This document shows positions 13,550 to 21,569 of a stretch of 64,000 nt of DNA, piece by piece. The DNA is from a virus. The stretch lies in the IMG/VR virus record IMGVR_UViG_3300006903_000002, positions 1 through 64,000 of that record. The stretch is one strand, 5' to 3'. Positions within the stretch are counted from its first letter, which is position 1, and the number at the start of each line of letters is the position of its first letter. The translations under genes were made by a program, and so were the position numbers. Under the pieces are notes generated by a model. That model saw only the letters and a list, made by a program, of their open reading frames with translations. It was not told where the DNA came from and did not search any database.

Positions 13550-14933
13550 CCCCATCCTCAAAACAGACTCCTACAAAGTTAGCCATTACAAGCAATATCC
13601 GCCCCTCACGACGAATGTTTATAGCTACTTTGAGAGTAGAGGGGGCGACTACAAAGAGACAACCTTCTTTGGCCTCCAATACATCATCAAAAAGCATTTG
13701 CTGACTCCCGTGGATGAAGGCCATGTGCACCAAGCGCAGCAGATTGCGAAGGACCATTTCGGCACGGACTTCGTGAACGTGGATGGATGGACGCGAATCA
13801 TCAAACATCATGAGGGAAGGTTGCCGCTTTTCATTAAGGCAGTGCCAGAGGGATTGAGTGTGCCGACTGGAAATGTGTTGATGACTGTTGAGAACACGGA
13901 TTCGGAATTGCCGTGGCTTACCAACTATGTCGAAACCATTTTGAGTCAGGTGTGGTATCCCACGACAGTCGCCACCCTCAGTCGGGAGGTGAAGAAGGTG
14001 ATTCAACATTATTTGGATTTGACAGGGAATGACCCAAGTGAATTCAAATTGCACGATTTCGGCTACCGTGGGAGCACATCACATGAGAGTGCAGGCATCG
14101 GAGGGGTTGCGCATCTTGTCAACTTCAGGGGCACCGACACACTCTCTTCCATCACCTTCGCGCGGGATTACTACAATTGCAAGATGGGTGGTTTCAGTAT
14201 CCCGGCAGCGGAACATTCTACAATTACATCGTGGGGGAAGAAACATGAGATTGACGCCTTCCGTAATATGCTCGAACAGTATCCGAAGGGTCTTGTGGCG
14301 GTTGTTAGCGACTCCTACAATATCTTCGACGCTGCCGACATTAAGTGGGGAGTCGAATTACATGACAAAGTTATGGAGAGGGATGGATGTGTAGTGATTC
14401 GCCCCGACTCAGGTTATCCGCCCCACGTCACCTTGAAGTTGCTTGAAATCCTTGAGAAGCGTTTTGGAGTAACTTACAACAAAAAGGGTTACAAAGTCCT
14501 TGACCCGCATGTGCGCATTATTCAGGGAGACGGCTGTGACCCACAGATGATTAGAGAGATTCTGAAAGTGATGGCCTTCCATTATTGGAGTGCGGACAAC
14601 ATTGCATTCGGTATGGGGGGCGGGCTACTTCAAAAGGTCAATCGTGACACCTGTAAGTTTGCCTTCAAGTGCTCCTCAGTCATTGTGGACGGGAAAGAGC
14701 GGGATGTGTGGAAGGACCCTATCACAGACCCAAACAAGTGGTCAAAGCGCGGACGACTCGCGCTCATCAACCATGCGCAGCATGGGTATATGACGCTTCC
14801 TGTGATGGAGTTGCATTCTGAGATTGGAGACGCATACGCGGGAATGCAGGATGTGTTGCACCCGGTTTATAAGAATGGACAGTTGTTGATTGATGAGTCA
14901 CTTGATGTCGTTAGACAGAGGGCACGATTATGA
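13533..14933 (+). CDS. nadV: Nicotinamide phosphoribosyltransferase
   Basis: Protein of 466 aa, the usual NAMPT length. Recognised by NPILKTDSYKVSHYKQYP near the N-terminus, FGLQYIIKKHL, KLHDFGYRG (nicotinamide/phosphate site region), GTDT, AAEHSTI with the catalytic histidine, VSDSYNIF, VIRPDSG and GDGCD. It converts nicotinamide and PRPP to NMN in the cytoplasm. It overlaps the adenylyltransferase by 17 bases, so the two are translated together. With the NADAR and SLOG genes elsewhere in the window this suggests active management of NAD+ and ADP-ribose. Confidence 0.95.
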   Translation: MLSSDNPILKTDSYKVSHYKQYPPLTTNVYSYFESRGGDYKETTFFGLQYIIKKHLLTPVDEGHVHQAQQIAKDHFGTDFVNVDGWTRIIKHHEGRLPLFIKAVPEGLSVPTGNVLMTVENTDSELPWLTNYVETILSQVWYPTTVATLSREVKKVIQHYLDLTGNDPSEFKLHDFGYRGSTSHESAGIGGVAHLVNFRGTDTLSSITFARDYYNCKMGGFSIPAAEHSTITSWGKKHEIDAFRNMLEQYPKGLVAVVSDSYNIFDAADIKWGVELHDKVMERDGCVVIRPDSGYPPHVTLKLLEILEKRFGVTYNKKGYKVLDPHVRIIQGDGCDPQMIREILKVMAFHYWSADNIAFGMGGGLLQKVNRDTCKFAFKCSSVIVDGKERDVWKDPITDPNKWSKRGRLALINHAQHGYMTLPVMELHSEIGDAYAGMQDVLHPVYKNGQLLIDESLDVVRQRARL

Positions 14934-15175
14934 GGTTGGATGCAGGAAAGAATGGGGACCCGGTTATTGTTTTGTCGAAGCGCAACCTACAAACCCTTCT
15001 AATGAAGTTGGAGCGTGAGGGTAGTGCGAGGACGATTGCAAAGCAAATCACAACTTCTAGTGGGATGCAATTTGTGTTATATGTGAGTGCGGAACCTGAC
15101 GACGTTCATTATGCGGGACGCCTGCCGGGAGAGATGCATCCAATTGAAGAGGAGAAATTGAATGCAGATAAGTAA
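14930..15175 (+). CDS. Small hypothetical protein
   Basis: Protein of 81 aa; ATG overlaps the NAMPT stop. Contains strand-helix patterns (PVIVLSKRNLQTLLMKLE, MQFVLYVSAEPDD). Function unknown; co-translated with the NAD+ genes. Confidence 0.6.
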   Translation: MRLDAGKNGDPVIVLSKRNLQTLLMKLEREGSARTIAKQITTSSGMQFVLYVSAEPDDVHYAGRLPGEMHPIEEEKLNADK

Positions 15176-15512
15176 TAGGAGTTGGTTGTTTAGAATTGCA
15201 TATTTGTTTAATGACGACTACACTAAAAAGTGTGTCGAACATACAACGTTGTGTGCGTTGTTTTGGAGAACCATCGGAAATATCGTAGCTTGTGCTCTCG
15301 TTGCTACAATAGTGTTCGTGTCGTTGATAACAATTTGGGAACATCTCATGGTGGCTGTTGTGTTATTACTATTTGTAGGTGGTGTGCCTGCCGTTGTTGT
15401 GGGAAGTTTGTGGTTGTTCACACGCATAAGGGGTAGTGGTAGTAGTCCTCTTGTAGAGGCTGCTAGCGGGTTCAAACGCAAGGTGTGCCCAATAATTGAG
15501 GTAAAGGAGTAG
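15162..15512 (+). CDS. Membrane protein, two TM segments
   Basis: Protein of 116 aa. Hydrophobic segments at about 38-58 (IGNIVACALVATIVFVSLI) and 63-86 (LMVAVVLLLFVGGVPAVVV) connected by a short turn. The N-terminal 35 residues are charged with two cysteines, and the C-terminus is basic. Function unknown. Confidence 0.6.
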   Translation: MQISNRSWLFRIAYLFNDDYTKKCVEHTTLCALFWRTIGNIVACALVATIVFVSLITIWEHLMVAVVLLLFVGGVPAVVVGSLWLFTRIRGSGSSPLVEAASGFKRKVCPIIEVKE

Positions 15513-15516
15513 GAAG

Positions 15517-16011
15517 ATGCGACAATTTTTGAAGGTCCTTAGTGGTTCTATTGTCTTTTTGTTCATTGTTACGTTCATTGTTACTGTGGAGCCTGTCCGC
15601 GCGCAAGCAGGCTGTACCATGCGCCACATCACTCTCGGCCCTCCCGACCAAGGACTGATAGTTCAAGCTGTGCCAAGTGGCGTATCGTGGGAAATCTTCT
15701 CTCTCGGAACCCTCTATTATGCCTCTTCAGCAGGCAGTGGGAATAGGACTGTCATCCTACGGGCACGTTTGCCAATAGGAGACGTTTATGCCTTCAGTCC
15801 GAATCCATTGAAACCAAGTCCGGGGACGACTGTAGGATTGTCGTGGTCTGCCGGGATGGGACCGGCTATTGCATCTGACGTAGGTGTGGGCGGTTGGCCC
15901 ATTGGCCTACAATTGAGTGCGGGTCACATTCTTGAGACGGTTGTAGAGAATCGTCATTTTCTTGATTCGTTTGGCACGTCAATTCTTGTGGTGCGGGAGT
16001 GTCCACAATAA
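15517..16011 (+). CDS. Secreted or membrane-anchored protein
   Basis: Protein of 164 aa with a clear signal sequence: basic start, hydrophobic core (VLSGSIVFLFIVTFIVTV) and a likely cleavage after VRAQA near residue 31. The mature part is glycine- and serine-rich and strand-like, with cysteines near both ends (GCTMRH, VRECP) that may form a disulfide. It would act outside the cytoplasmic membrane. No family recognised. Confidence 0.65.
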   Translation: MRQFLKVLSGSIVFLFIVTFIVTVEPVRAQAGCTMRHITLGPPDQGLIVQAVPSGVSWEIFSLGTLYYASSAGSGNRTVILRARLPIGDVYAFSPNPLKPSPGTTVGLSWSAGMGPAIASDVGVGGWPIGLQLSAGHILETVVENRHFLDSFGTSILVVRECPQ

Positions 16012-17042
16012 TGAGCAGTTGGCACACATATCCGACCATCTTCAACCTAGGCCATAGGGCAGTGAAGGACCTTCTCACCGTCCCACATTATATTGAGGAG
16101 AAGATTGACGGCTCGCAATTTTCCTTCGGTGTCTTCGATTCAGGAGACAAACAAGACGGAAAGCCAGTTTATGAGTTGAGGATTAGGTCAAAAGGTTGTG
16201 TCATGAACGTTGACGCACCCGAAAAGATGTTCTCGAAGGCGGCTGAAAGTGTGAAGGAGAGGTTTCATCTTTTGCATCCCGAGTGGACGTATCGGGGTGA
16301 ATATCTTGCTAAACCACATCACAACACACTCGTCTACGACCGCATTCCGAAGGGGCACATCATATTGTTTGATGTGAGCACAAATGAGGAGGAATGGCTG
16401 AGTCCTCAGGACATGGCAGCAGAGGCTATGAGAATTGGACTAGAGTATGTGCCGTGCCTATATATGGGGGGCCGTGCACAACCATTAGTCAATTATGAGA
16501 AGATTAGAGAATTACTGAACACCGTAAGTGTGTTGGGTGGGCAAAAAATAGAAGGTATTGTGGTGAAGCAACTTGGTCCACAATACTTGTATGGCCTCGA
16601 CCACAAGACGCTCATGGGCAAGTTCGTAAGTGAGCAATTCAAAGAGACTCATGCGGGGGTGTGGAAGGAAGCAAATCCAAATAAAAAGGACATCATCGAC
16701 AAATTGATTGAGGGTCTTGCGACTCCTGCAAGGTGGGCAAAGAGCGTGCAGCACCTTCGAGAGGCAGGACGTTTGGAAAATAGCCCGCGTGACATTAGTA
16801 TGTTGATTAAAGAGACTCAAGCTGATATTCTAAAAGAAGAGGAAGAGAATATCAAAGACGCCTTATGGAACTACGCGAAGGGGCATGTCATGCGCGGATG
16901 TGTGAGAGGGTTGCCAGAATATTATAAGGAGCTTTTGTTAAAGGAGCAGTTTAATGACAAAGATGCAACAGAATGTAGTGAAGGGACTGGAAAGAACGAA
17001 GAAGTTGCTCAAGACGAAGGGGTGGACGCAGGGGATATATGA
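16011..17042 (+). CDS. RNA ligase (Rnl2-like)
   Basis: Protein of 343 aa. Nucleotidyltransferase motif I is EEKIDGSQ with the adenylated lysine at residue 31, as near the N-terminus as in T4 Rnl2. Motifs IIIa (WTYRGEYL, IILFDV), IV (EGIVVKQ) and V (LMGKFV) follow in order. It should seal 5'-phosphate to 3'-hydroxyl RNA ends. Phage ligases of this kind repair nicked tRNAs. In this genome it is also a candidate for joining the halves of the permuted tRNA at 22 kb, although that is speculative. ATG overlaps the previous stop. Confidence 0.85.
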   Translation: MSSWHTYPTIFNLGHRAVKDLLTVPHYIEEKIDGSQFSFGVFDSGDKQDGKPVYELRIRSKGCVMNVDAPEKMFSKAAESVKERFHLLHPEWTYRGEYLAKPHHNTLVYDRIPKGHIILFDVSTNEEEWLSPQDMAAEAMRIGLEYVPCLYMGGRAQPLVNYEKIRELLNTVSVLGGQKIEGIVVKQLGPQYLYGLDHKTLMGKFVSEQFKETHAGVWKEANPNKKDIIDKLIEGLATPARWAKSVQHLREAGRLENSPRDISMLIKETQADILKEEEENIKDALWNYAKGHVMRGCVRGLPEYYKELLLKEQFNDKDATECSEGTGKNEEVAQDEGVDAGDI

Positions 17043-17259
17043 GAATCTCGCTGGTGAGCACTGCTTGGTAGGGGCGTTGGAGGAGAGCATTAGGGAAGGG
17101 CGTGTTAGTCATGCCACTTTCGGATGCCTTCAAAAGCTTGTCCCCGAAGGACGTATTATTCACTGGAACGACACAGGTGGTAGGACCAAACGACAGGTAT
17201 TTGCTCTCCTTAATAAGGCAATCAAGTTGGTGAAGAAAGATGCTTCTCTTCTTCGTTAA
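16954..17259 (+). CDS. DUF6197-like hypothetical protein
   Basis: Protein of 101 aa; AAAGGAG precedes ATG 16954, which lies 89 bases inside the ligase gene. The pattern GWTQGIY...GEHCLVGAL matches a small family found in phages and actinobacteria in which G-W-x-Q-G and C-L-x-G-A-L are conserved. Function unknown. Confidence 0.6.
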   Translation: MTKMQQNVVKGLERTKKLLKTKGWTQGIYENLAGEHCLVGALEESIREGRVSHATFGCLQKLVPEGRIIHWNDTGGRTKRQVFALLNKAIKLVKKDASLLR

Positions 17260-17446
17260 GACAATCAATGGGATTGACTACGACATCGTGTGGGACGGGA
17301 CACAGACGCGGAATGGTGGAAGGACGAAGGGAGAGTTGCTTGGGTCCTACGACAGTAGGACGCAGTTTGAGGTTGATGTAAATCGTTTGATGGCATTTAG
17401 AAGGACGTTAATTGAGAGACGTTTGAGGGCAACTTATGACAATTGA
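17240..17446 (+). CDS. Small hypothetical protein
   Basis: Protein of 68 aa overlapping its neighbour by 20 bases. Strand-rich start (LLFFVKTINGIDYDIVW) and basic helical end (LIERRLRATY). Function unknown. Confidence 0.55.
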   Translation: MLLFFVKTINGIDYDIVWDGTQTRNGGRTKGELLGSYDSRTQFEVDVNRLMAFRRTLIERRLRATYDN

Positions 17447-17615
17447 GACGCGAGTCGCGTGGATGATGGTTTGTTACTACTGCCTAGGGGCCATTCTCGT
17501 ATCACTTCCGCTACCGCTTTGGCTTATAAGCGGCATTGGTTTTGTATTGGGGTGGTTCGCGGGTGATTTTGCGAGGTTAGCACTTGGCGAATCGTCTAGA
17601 ACTGACGTATGGTAA
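17436..17615 (+). CDS. 59-aa membrane peptide
   Basis: ATG 17436 inside the end of the previous gene. One to two hydrophobic segments (VCYYCLGAILVSLPLPLWLI, IGFVLGWFAGDF). Overlaps the next gene by 32 bases. Function unknown. Confidence 0.55.
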   Translation: MTIETRVAWMMVCYYCLGAILVSLPLPLWLISGIGFVLGWFAGDFARLALGESSRTDVW

Positions 17616-18519
17616 GAGTCAAGCAGGTAAGACTACTTGGTATTTACAACTAGCTGAACACTTCTACACAACAAGAGGGCTAAGGACTCGCGTCTACTTG
17701 GGAGATGGGGGAGGAGAGACGATTGCGAACAGCGGACTCATTGAAGAGGGGGCGGTTGAAGTGTTTCAATTCAACAACCGTGACAATCCCTTCAGCACCC
17801 TGCAATTGTGTTGTGAAGCATATTGGCCGGAAGACATTAGCAACCCCCAATCCAAGCTCATCCAAACGAAAGACTTATCCCCGTATGGGATGTTTGTGTA
17901 TGAGGGGTTGAGTGTAGGAAGTGATTATATGATGGGCGACAAGCCGGGAGGACTTTCATATCGTGCAGCGAAAGGGGAAAAAATCGGTCAAGATACACCA
18001 TACGTCGTCAGCGAAGAAGGACTCAAATTCGGCGGAAACCCTCCTAGTCACTTTGGATTTGTCCAACGACGAATTGTTGACCTTATTGAGAGGACACGAG
18101 GTCTTCAGGTCCCATTCGTTCAGTGGACGGCGCACGAGCGGAAAGCAGAGGACAGTGAATACCAAAAAGGGGTGTTTGAATTTGGCCCTGACGTTTGTGG
18201 ACAAGCCCTTACGACTAAGATTGGTGCTTATTTTGGCAACACCATCCACTTACATCAGGTGACGACGAAGAAAAAGAAGAAGGATGCCTTCACGCAGAAA
18301 GAGGTAGAGATTTTGGTGGTTGAGAGACGTGCCTACACCCGTAGGCATTGTGACCCGGACGCACAAACCTCAATTAAGTATTACGCCAACAACAGAATGC
18401 CAATGGAGTTTGCTGATGAGATGCCGGAATACATGACTCCACCCAATCCCCTCAAGTTCTACGCTATCCTTGAGAATGCGAAGGGGAAGAAGAGGATGTT
18501 GTTGCAGGGGAGGAAATAG
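17584..18519 (+). CDS. P-loop ATPase (recombinase/repair type)
   Basis: Protein of 311 aa starting at TTG 17584. Walker A GKSQAGKTT sits at about 10-18, followed by a RecA-like strand order; FVQWTAHERKA resembles a Walker B/sensor end. This arrangement (P-loop at the very N-terminus, about 300 aa, next to a single-strand-binding-like gene) is typical of Sak4/AAA_24-type phage recombination ATPases. It lacks the longer N-terminus of true RecA. The function is therefore likely homologous pairing or DNA repair, inferred from fold and neighbours. Confidence 0.7.
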   Translation: MANRLELTYGKSQAGKTTWYLQLAEHFYTTRGLRTRVYLGDGGGETIANSGLIEEGAVEVFQFNNRDNPFSTLQLCCEAYWPEDISNPQSKLIQTKDLSPYGMFVYEGLSVGSDYMMGDKPGGLSYRAAKGEKIGQDTPYVVSEEGLKFGGNPPSHFGFVQRRIVDLIERTRGLQVPFVQWTAHERKAEDSEYQKGVFEFGPDVCGQALTTKIGAYFGNTIHLHQVTTKKKKKDAFTQKEVEILVVERRAYTRRHCDPDAQTSIKYYANNRMPMEFADEMPEYMTPPNPLKFYAILENAKGKKRMLLQGRK

Positions 18520-18707
18520 TGATAGTCGTTTACAAGCAAGTTGGGAGTGGATTTCGGATAGAAAGGTGTGATAAGATTGTTTTAGGAAGTGACATTATCA
18601 CACTGCGGAAGAGAAACGACTTGCGTGCAAATGGATGGGATTCGATTTCGTTGGAGACGAAGGTGTTGGAACAATTTGAAGCAATAGGAGAAAAAGAAAA
18701 TGAGTGA
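18519..18707 (+). CDS. Small hypothetical protein
   Basis: Protein of 62 aa; stop-start overlap with the ATPase. Strand-rich start (MIVVYKQVGSGFRIERC) and an acidic end. It lies between two recombination-type genes and could be a partner. Function unknown. Confidence 0.55.
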   Translation: MIVVYKQVGSGFRIERCDKIVLGSDIITLRKRNDLRANGWDSISLETKVLEQFEAIGEKENE

Positions 18708-19329
18708 TTTGAGCGAACTAGAACTGAATGTAGACATAAATGTGGCGAGTCCAGACGACTACATCGACAACACGGCACCACTCTTACCGATAGGGAGTTA
18801 CACACTGCGGTTGTTGGATTATGCGTTCGAGCCGTCAAAGACAGAAGGGAAGCCTCCTGCGGTGCTTTTGAAGCAAATTGAAGTGGCAGAAGGCCCGCTA
18901 GCGGGTAGGCGCATTTCATTTCAGCGTGTGTATGCCACACCGTTTACCCGCAAGAATGCGACGACTGGACAGGAAGAGAAGGCAAGTGGGTTGGCGGACT
19001 TTATCCGCAGCGTAGATAGGACGTTCCCAACCGACAACATGACCCTCCCAGATGTGAGGAACTTCCTGAACAAGGTTGTTGACGAACGACTAGTGTTCCA
19101 TGCGAAGGCGGACCATGAAGGCTTCGATGCGGACTTCAACAAACACCTTCGTGAACTTGCAGGCATTCCGATGAACGACTATCGTAGTGCGAAGGCGAAG
19201 GAGATTGGGAAGCAAGTCACAATTCGTGGGAAGCAGTTTGAGGGGAAGGGCAGCGTCATCAATCCGCTCAGTGGTAATAAGGTGGAAGCGAGAGTGAAGC
19301 TCACGAACTTCTATCCTAGCAGGGACTAA
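18700..19329 (+). CDS. Putative ssDNA-binding protein
   Basis: Protein of 209 aa. The beta-rich core (GSYTLRLLDYAFEPSKTEGKP, VLLKQIEVAEGPLAGRRISFQ, RVYAT) is the OB-like pattern of phage single-strand-binding or DUF669-type proteins that accompany Sak4/RecT-like recombination genes. The C-terminus returns to strands (KVEARVKLTNFYPSRD). AGGAG precedes the ATG. A terminator follows immediately, so this is the end of a transcript. Confidence 0.6.
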   Translation: MSDLSELELNVDINVASPDDYIDNTAPLLPIGSYTLRLLDYAFEPSKTEGKPPAVLLKQIEVAEGPLAGRRISFQRVYATPFTRKNATTGQEEKASGLADFIRSVDRTFPTDNMTLPDVRNFLNKVVDERLVFHAKADHEGFDADFNKHLRELAGIPMNDYRSAKAKEIGKQVTIRGKQFEGKGSVINPLSGNKVEARVKLTNFYPSRD

Positions 19330-19333
19330 AACG

Positions 19334-19362
19334 GCAGGGGCGACTTGCCCCTGCATTCTTTT
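19334..19362 (+). terminator. Intrinsic terminator
   Basis: GCAGGGGC and GCCCCTGC form an 8-bp G+C-rich stem with a 5-base loop, followed by ATTCTTTT. It closes the recombination gene block. Confidence 0.75.
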
Positions 19363-19373
19363 GGGAGACAATT

Positions 19374-19589
19374 ATGCACGACCTATTCGAATATGGCACG
19401 AATCCGCAAGCTGTTTGCGAAGGAATTGCAAACCTGAAGCGTCCTCCTTTGACTGTGGCAGAAAGATTGCAATACAACATTGAGCAGAGTGAGGCGATGC
19501 TCAACAGTATGAAGCGTGCTCAGGAGATTCTCAAAAAGAATCCTGAGATAGAAGAGTTGTTGAACATTCTACGCAATTCAGGGATTTAA
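19374..19589 (+). CDS. Small helical protein
   Basis: Protein of 71 aa. Mostly helical with a likely coiled coil (ERLQYNIEQSEAMLNSMKRAQEIL). GGGAGA precedes the ATG. Function unknown. Confidence 0.6.
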   Translation: MHDLFEYGTNPQAVCEGIANLKRPPLTVAERLQYNIEQSEAMLNSMKRAQEILKKNPEIEELLNILRNSGI

Positions 19590-19590
19590 T

Positions 19591-19773
19591 ATGAAACATG
19601 CTCTTCCAAAGATTATTTACATCGTTCGTGAATATGACAAAAACGACAAAAATGCTTCATGGCTGCTGGCATCGGACAATATTGACAATGTGGATGATGG
19701 CAGTGTTGTTGGGATATATGGGCTGGATGAGGTTAGAAAAGTCAAGTTAACCCGTGAGCTTGTTGGAGAGTAA
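19591..19773 (+). CDS. Small protein ending inside tRNA-Pro
   Basis: Protein of 60 aa. Strand-helix composition (KIIYIVREYDKNDKN, VVGIYGLDEVRKVKL). Its last codons are the acceptor stem of tRNA-Pro and the stop TAA is tRNA positions 8-10, the same arrangement as at tRNA-Glu and tRNA-Val. Confidence 0.6.
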   Translation: MKHALPKIIYIVREYDKNDKNASWLLASDNIDNVDDGSVVGIYGLDEVRKVKLTRELVGE

Positions 19774-19840
19774 CGGCAGCGGCAAACCACGTTGTTTTGG
19801 AAACAACGAATCGTGGGTTCGAATCCCACCTCTCCAACCA
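19764..19840 (+). tRNA. tRNA-Pro (TGG)
   Basis: Acceptor TGGAGAG/CTCTCCA, discriminator A and encoded CCA. Anticodon arm GTTGT-TTTGGAA-ACAAC gives TGG. T arm GTGGG-TTCGAAT-CCCAC is perfect. Confidence 0.9.
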
Positions 19841-19852
19841 CAAAACAAAAAT

Positions 19853-19999
19853 ATGAATACTCCAATCTTAACTTTAGTGCGTGTGCAGTGTAAGTCTTGT
19901 GGACACAAATATAAGGCTCCGAAGGGCACATATTGGCCTATTGCTTGTTTTAAGTGCGGTGGAGATGCAGCACCAAAGAAATGGTTCAAAGAAAAATGA
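19853..19999 (+). CDS. Zinc-ribbon peptide
   Basis: Protein of 48 aa. VQCKSCGHKY and IACFKCGGD give two CxxC pairs spaced like a rubredoxin-type zinc ribbon, and the end is basic. ATG lies 12 bases after tRNA-Pro. Function unknown. Confidence 0.6.
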   Translation: MNTPILTLVRVQCKSCGHKYKAPKGTYWPIACFKCGGDAAPKKWFKEK

Positions 20000-20628
20000 A
20001 AGTCCTTGCAATTAGCGACCTACACGGCTACCTCCCACAAGTAGAAGAGTGTGACCTACTTCTCATCGCAGGCGACTTGTGCCCCGACCATTGTGGGAGC
20101 GGCTGGCCCGACCCACAGGGGCAAAACGACTGGCTCAACAGGAGATTCAAAACGTGGTGGGAAACAGTTCCCACGAAGCAAATTGTAGCTACTTATGGCA
20201 ATCATGACTTCTGTGGAGAGGAATTCAACAACTCCAACATCATTGTAGACGGCATTGTCGATACTCCTGCTGGCACCGTTTATGCAACTCCTTGGAGCGT
20301 CAAATTCGGCGTATGGGCGTTCATGAAAACAGATGACGAATTGCGGGCCGTTTACGAGAAAATCCCAACGGGCATCGACATCCTTGTCACGCACGGTCCC
20401 CCCTTCGGGCATGGGGACAAGACGCATGATGGAGAGCATGTAGGTAGTAAGTCGTTAATGGACACGATTGTGCGAGTGAGGCCGAAGATTGTGGTTTGTG
20501 GTCACATTCATGAGGCATATGGCAAATACCACTTGGGTGACATCCCCGTCTACAATGTGAGTTGTGTGGATTTGCAATACAAACTGGTGCGGGGAGCAAC
20601 CTTAATCAAGGAGTTGAGTGATGAGTAA
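19996..20628 (+). CDS. Calcineurin-like phosphoesterase
   Basis: Protein of 210 aa with all metallophosphoesterase motifs in order: ISDLHG (6-11), IAGDLC, YGNHDF, LVTHGPPFGHGD and CGHIHEAYG. Two metal ions are bound by these Asp/His/Asn residues. The size fits small cytoplasmic phosphodiesterases that act on nucleotides or nucleic acids. A second enzyme of this superfamily is encoded at 33809-34573. ATG overlaps the previous TGA. Confidence 0.88.
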   Translation: MKVLAISDLHGYLPQVEECDLLLIAGDLCPDHCGSGWPDPQGQNDWLNRRFKTWWETVPTKQIVATYGNHDFCGEEFNNSNIIVDGIVDTPAGTVYATPWSVKFGVWAFMKTDDELRAVYEKIPTGIDILVTHGPPFGHGDKTHDGEHVGSKSLMDTIVRVRPKIVVCGHIHEAYGKYHLGDIPVYNVSCVDLQYKLVRGATLIKELSDE

Positions 20629-21370
20629 GTTACACGAATTATTGGCTGTGGAGGGGAATTTGAAGGGTCAAGCGGAGAAAGTGCGGAATGAGTTGAAAGC
20701 AACCTTTCATGGAAAACGTCACTTGTTTGGCGCGAAGGTGGTCACGTTCCATCCGATTGAGGAAGGTAAGCCAAGTGAGACGGAGGAGCAGCTTGACCTA
20801 AACACCACTGTGCCGCAAGAGTTGAAGTGGATTCGAGGCATCATTGGGAATGCCTTAGACGTGAGTTATCAGGTTGCAGAGGGCAACACGAAGGCAAGGG
20901 CAGATATCACGTTAGAAGATGGAACCACTCTGCTAAGTGGGGTTCCTGCAACCGCTTTGCTTGAGCTTGAAAAGAGGGTGAATGAAATTCATGAGTTGGT
21001 CACATCTATTCCGACTCTTGACCCCGCGAAGGGTTTCAAGCAGGACCCAAACAAGGGAAATGATGTATATGTGGCGCGGGACGACACTCGTCAGAGGACG
21101 AAGAAGATTGTGCGGCCCATCGTGTTGTATCCCGCAACCCCTGAGCATCCTGCACAAACACAATTGGTGAGTGAGGATGTTCCAAGCGGACGCTTGGTGA
21201 CTCAAGAATGGAGCGGGTTGATTCATCCAGTCGCAAAGGCAGACATGCTTGAGCGTGTTGAAGTCCTTCGTCGTGCGGTGAAGAAGGCCCGCGCGAAGGC
21301 AAACGAAACAGAAGTAAAGGATGTGCAAAGGGTGGGTGATGCGCTTCTCACATACGTCTTTGGAAAATAA
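20621..21370 (+). CDS. Conserved phage hypothetical protein
   Basis: Protein of 249 aa. The N-terminus (MSKLHELLAVEGNLKGQAEK, NELKATFHGKRHLF) and the central VPATALLELEKRVNEIHELV are well conserved in a phage family of this length that I recognise but cannot name with certainty. Charged helices alternate with strands; the C-terminus is basic (VKKARAKANETEV). Its frequent presence in large phages suggests a nucleic-acid-related role, but no catalytic residues are evident. It overlaps the phosphoesterase by 8 bases. Confidence 0.65.
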   Translation: MSKLHELLAVEGNLKGQAEKVRNELKATFHGKRHLFGAKVVTFHPIEEGKPSETEEQLDLNTTVPQELKWIRGIIGNALDVSYQVAEGNTKARADITLEDGTTLLSGVPATALLELEKRVNEIHELVTSIPTLDPAKGFKQDPNKGNDVYVARDDTRQRTKKIVRPIVLYPATPEHPAQTQLVSEDVPSGRLVTQEWSGLIHPVAKADMLERVEVLRRAVKKARAKANETEVKDVQRVGDALLTYVFGK

Positions 21371-21569
21371 GGAAGAGTCCTTCAAGTTGGGTGTGCATCT
21401 TGGGCTATTCGGCTTTGCCGTAGCGTGTGGACTCTACAACCTCGGCACATGCCTACATAGCAGGAAAAATGTGAGCGCAGTCATCATCTATGTTGGGTTG
21501 GCTGCCTACGAAGTGTCCCAAATGAACGGTCATTGGAGTGCGATGCGTGATAGACTCATTCAAGGGTGA
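21360..21569 (+). CDS. Small membrane protein
   Basis: About 69 aa from TTG 21360, overlapping the previous stop; the true start is uncertain. Hydrophobic segments at about 15-30 (LFGFAVACGLYNLG) and 41-55 (SAVIIYVGLAAYE). Function unknown. Confidence 0.45.
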   Translation: MENKEESFKLGVHLGLFGFAVACGLYNLGTCLHSRKNVSAVIIYVGLAAYEVSQMNGHWSAMRDRLIQG

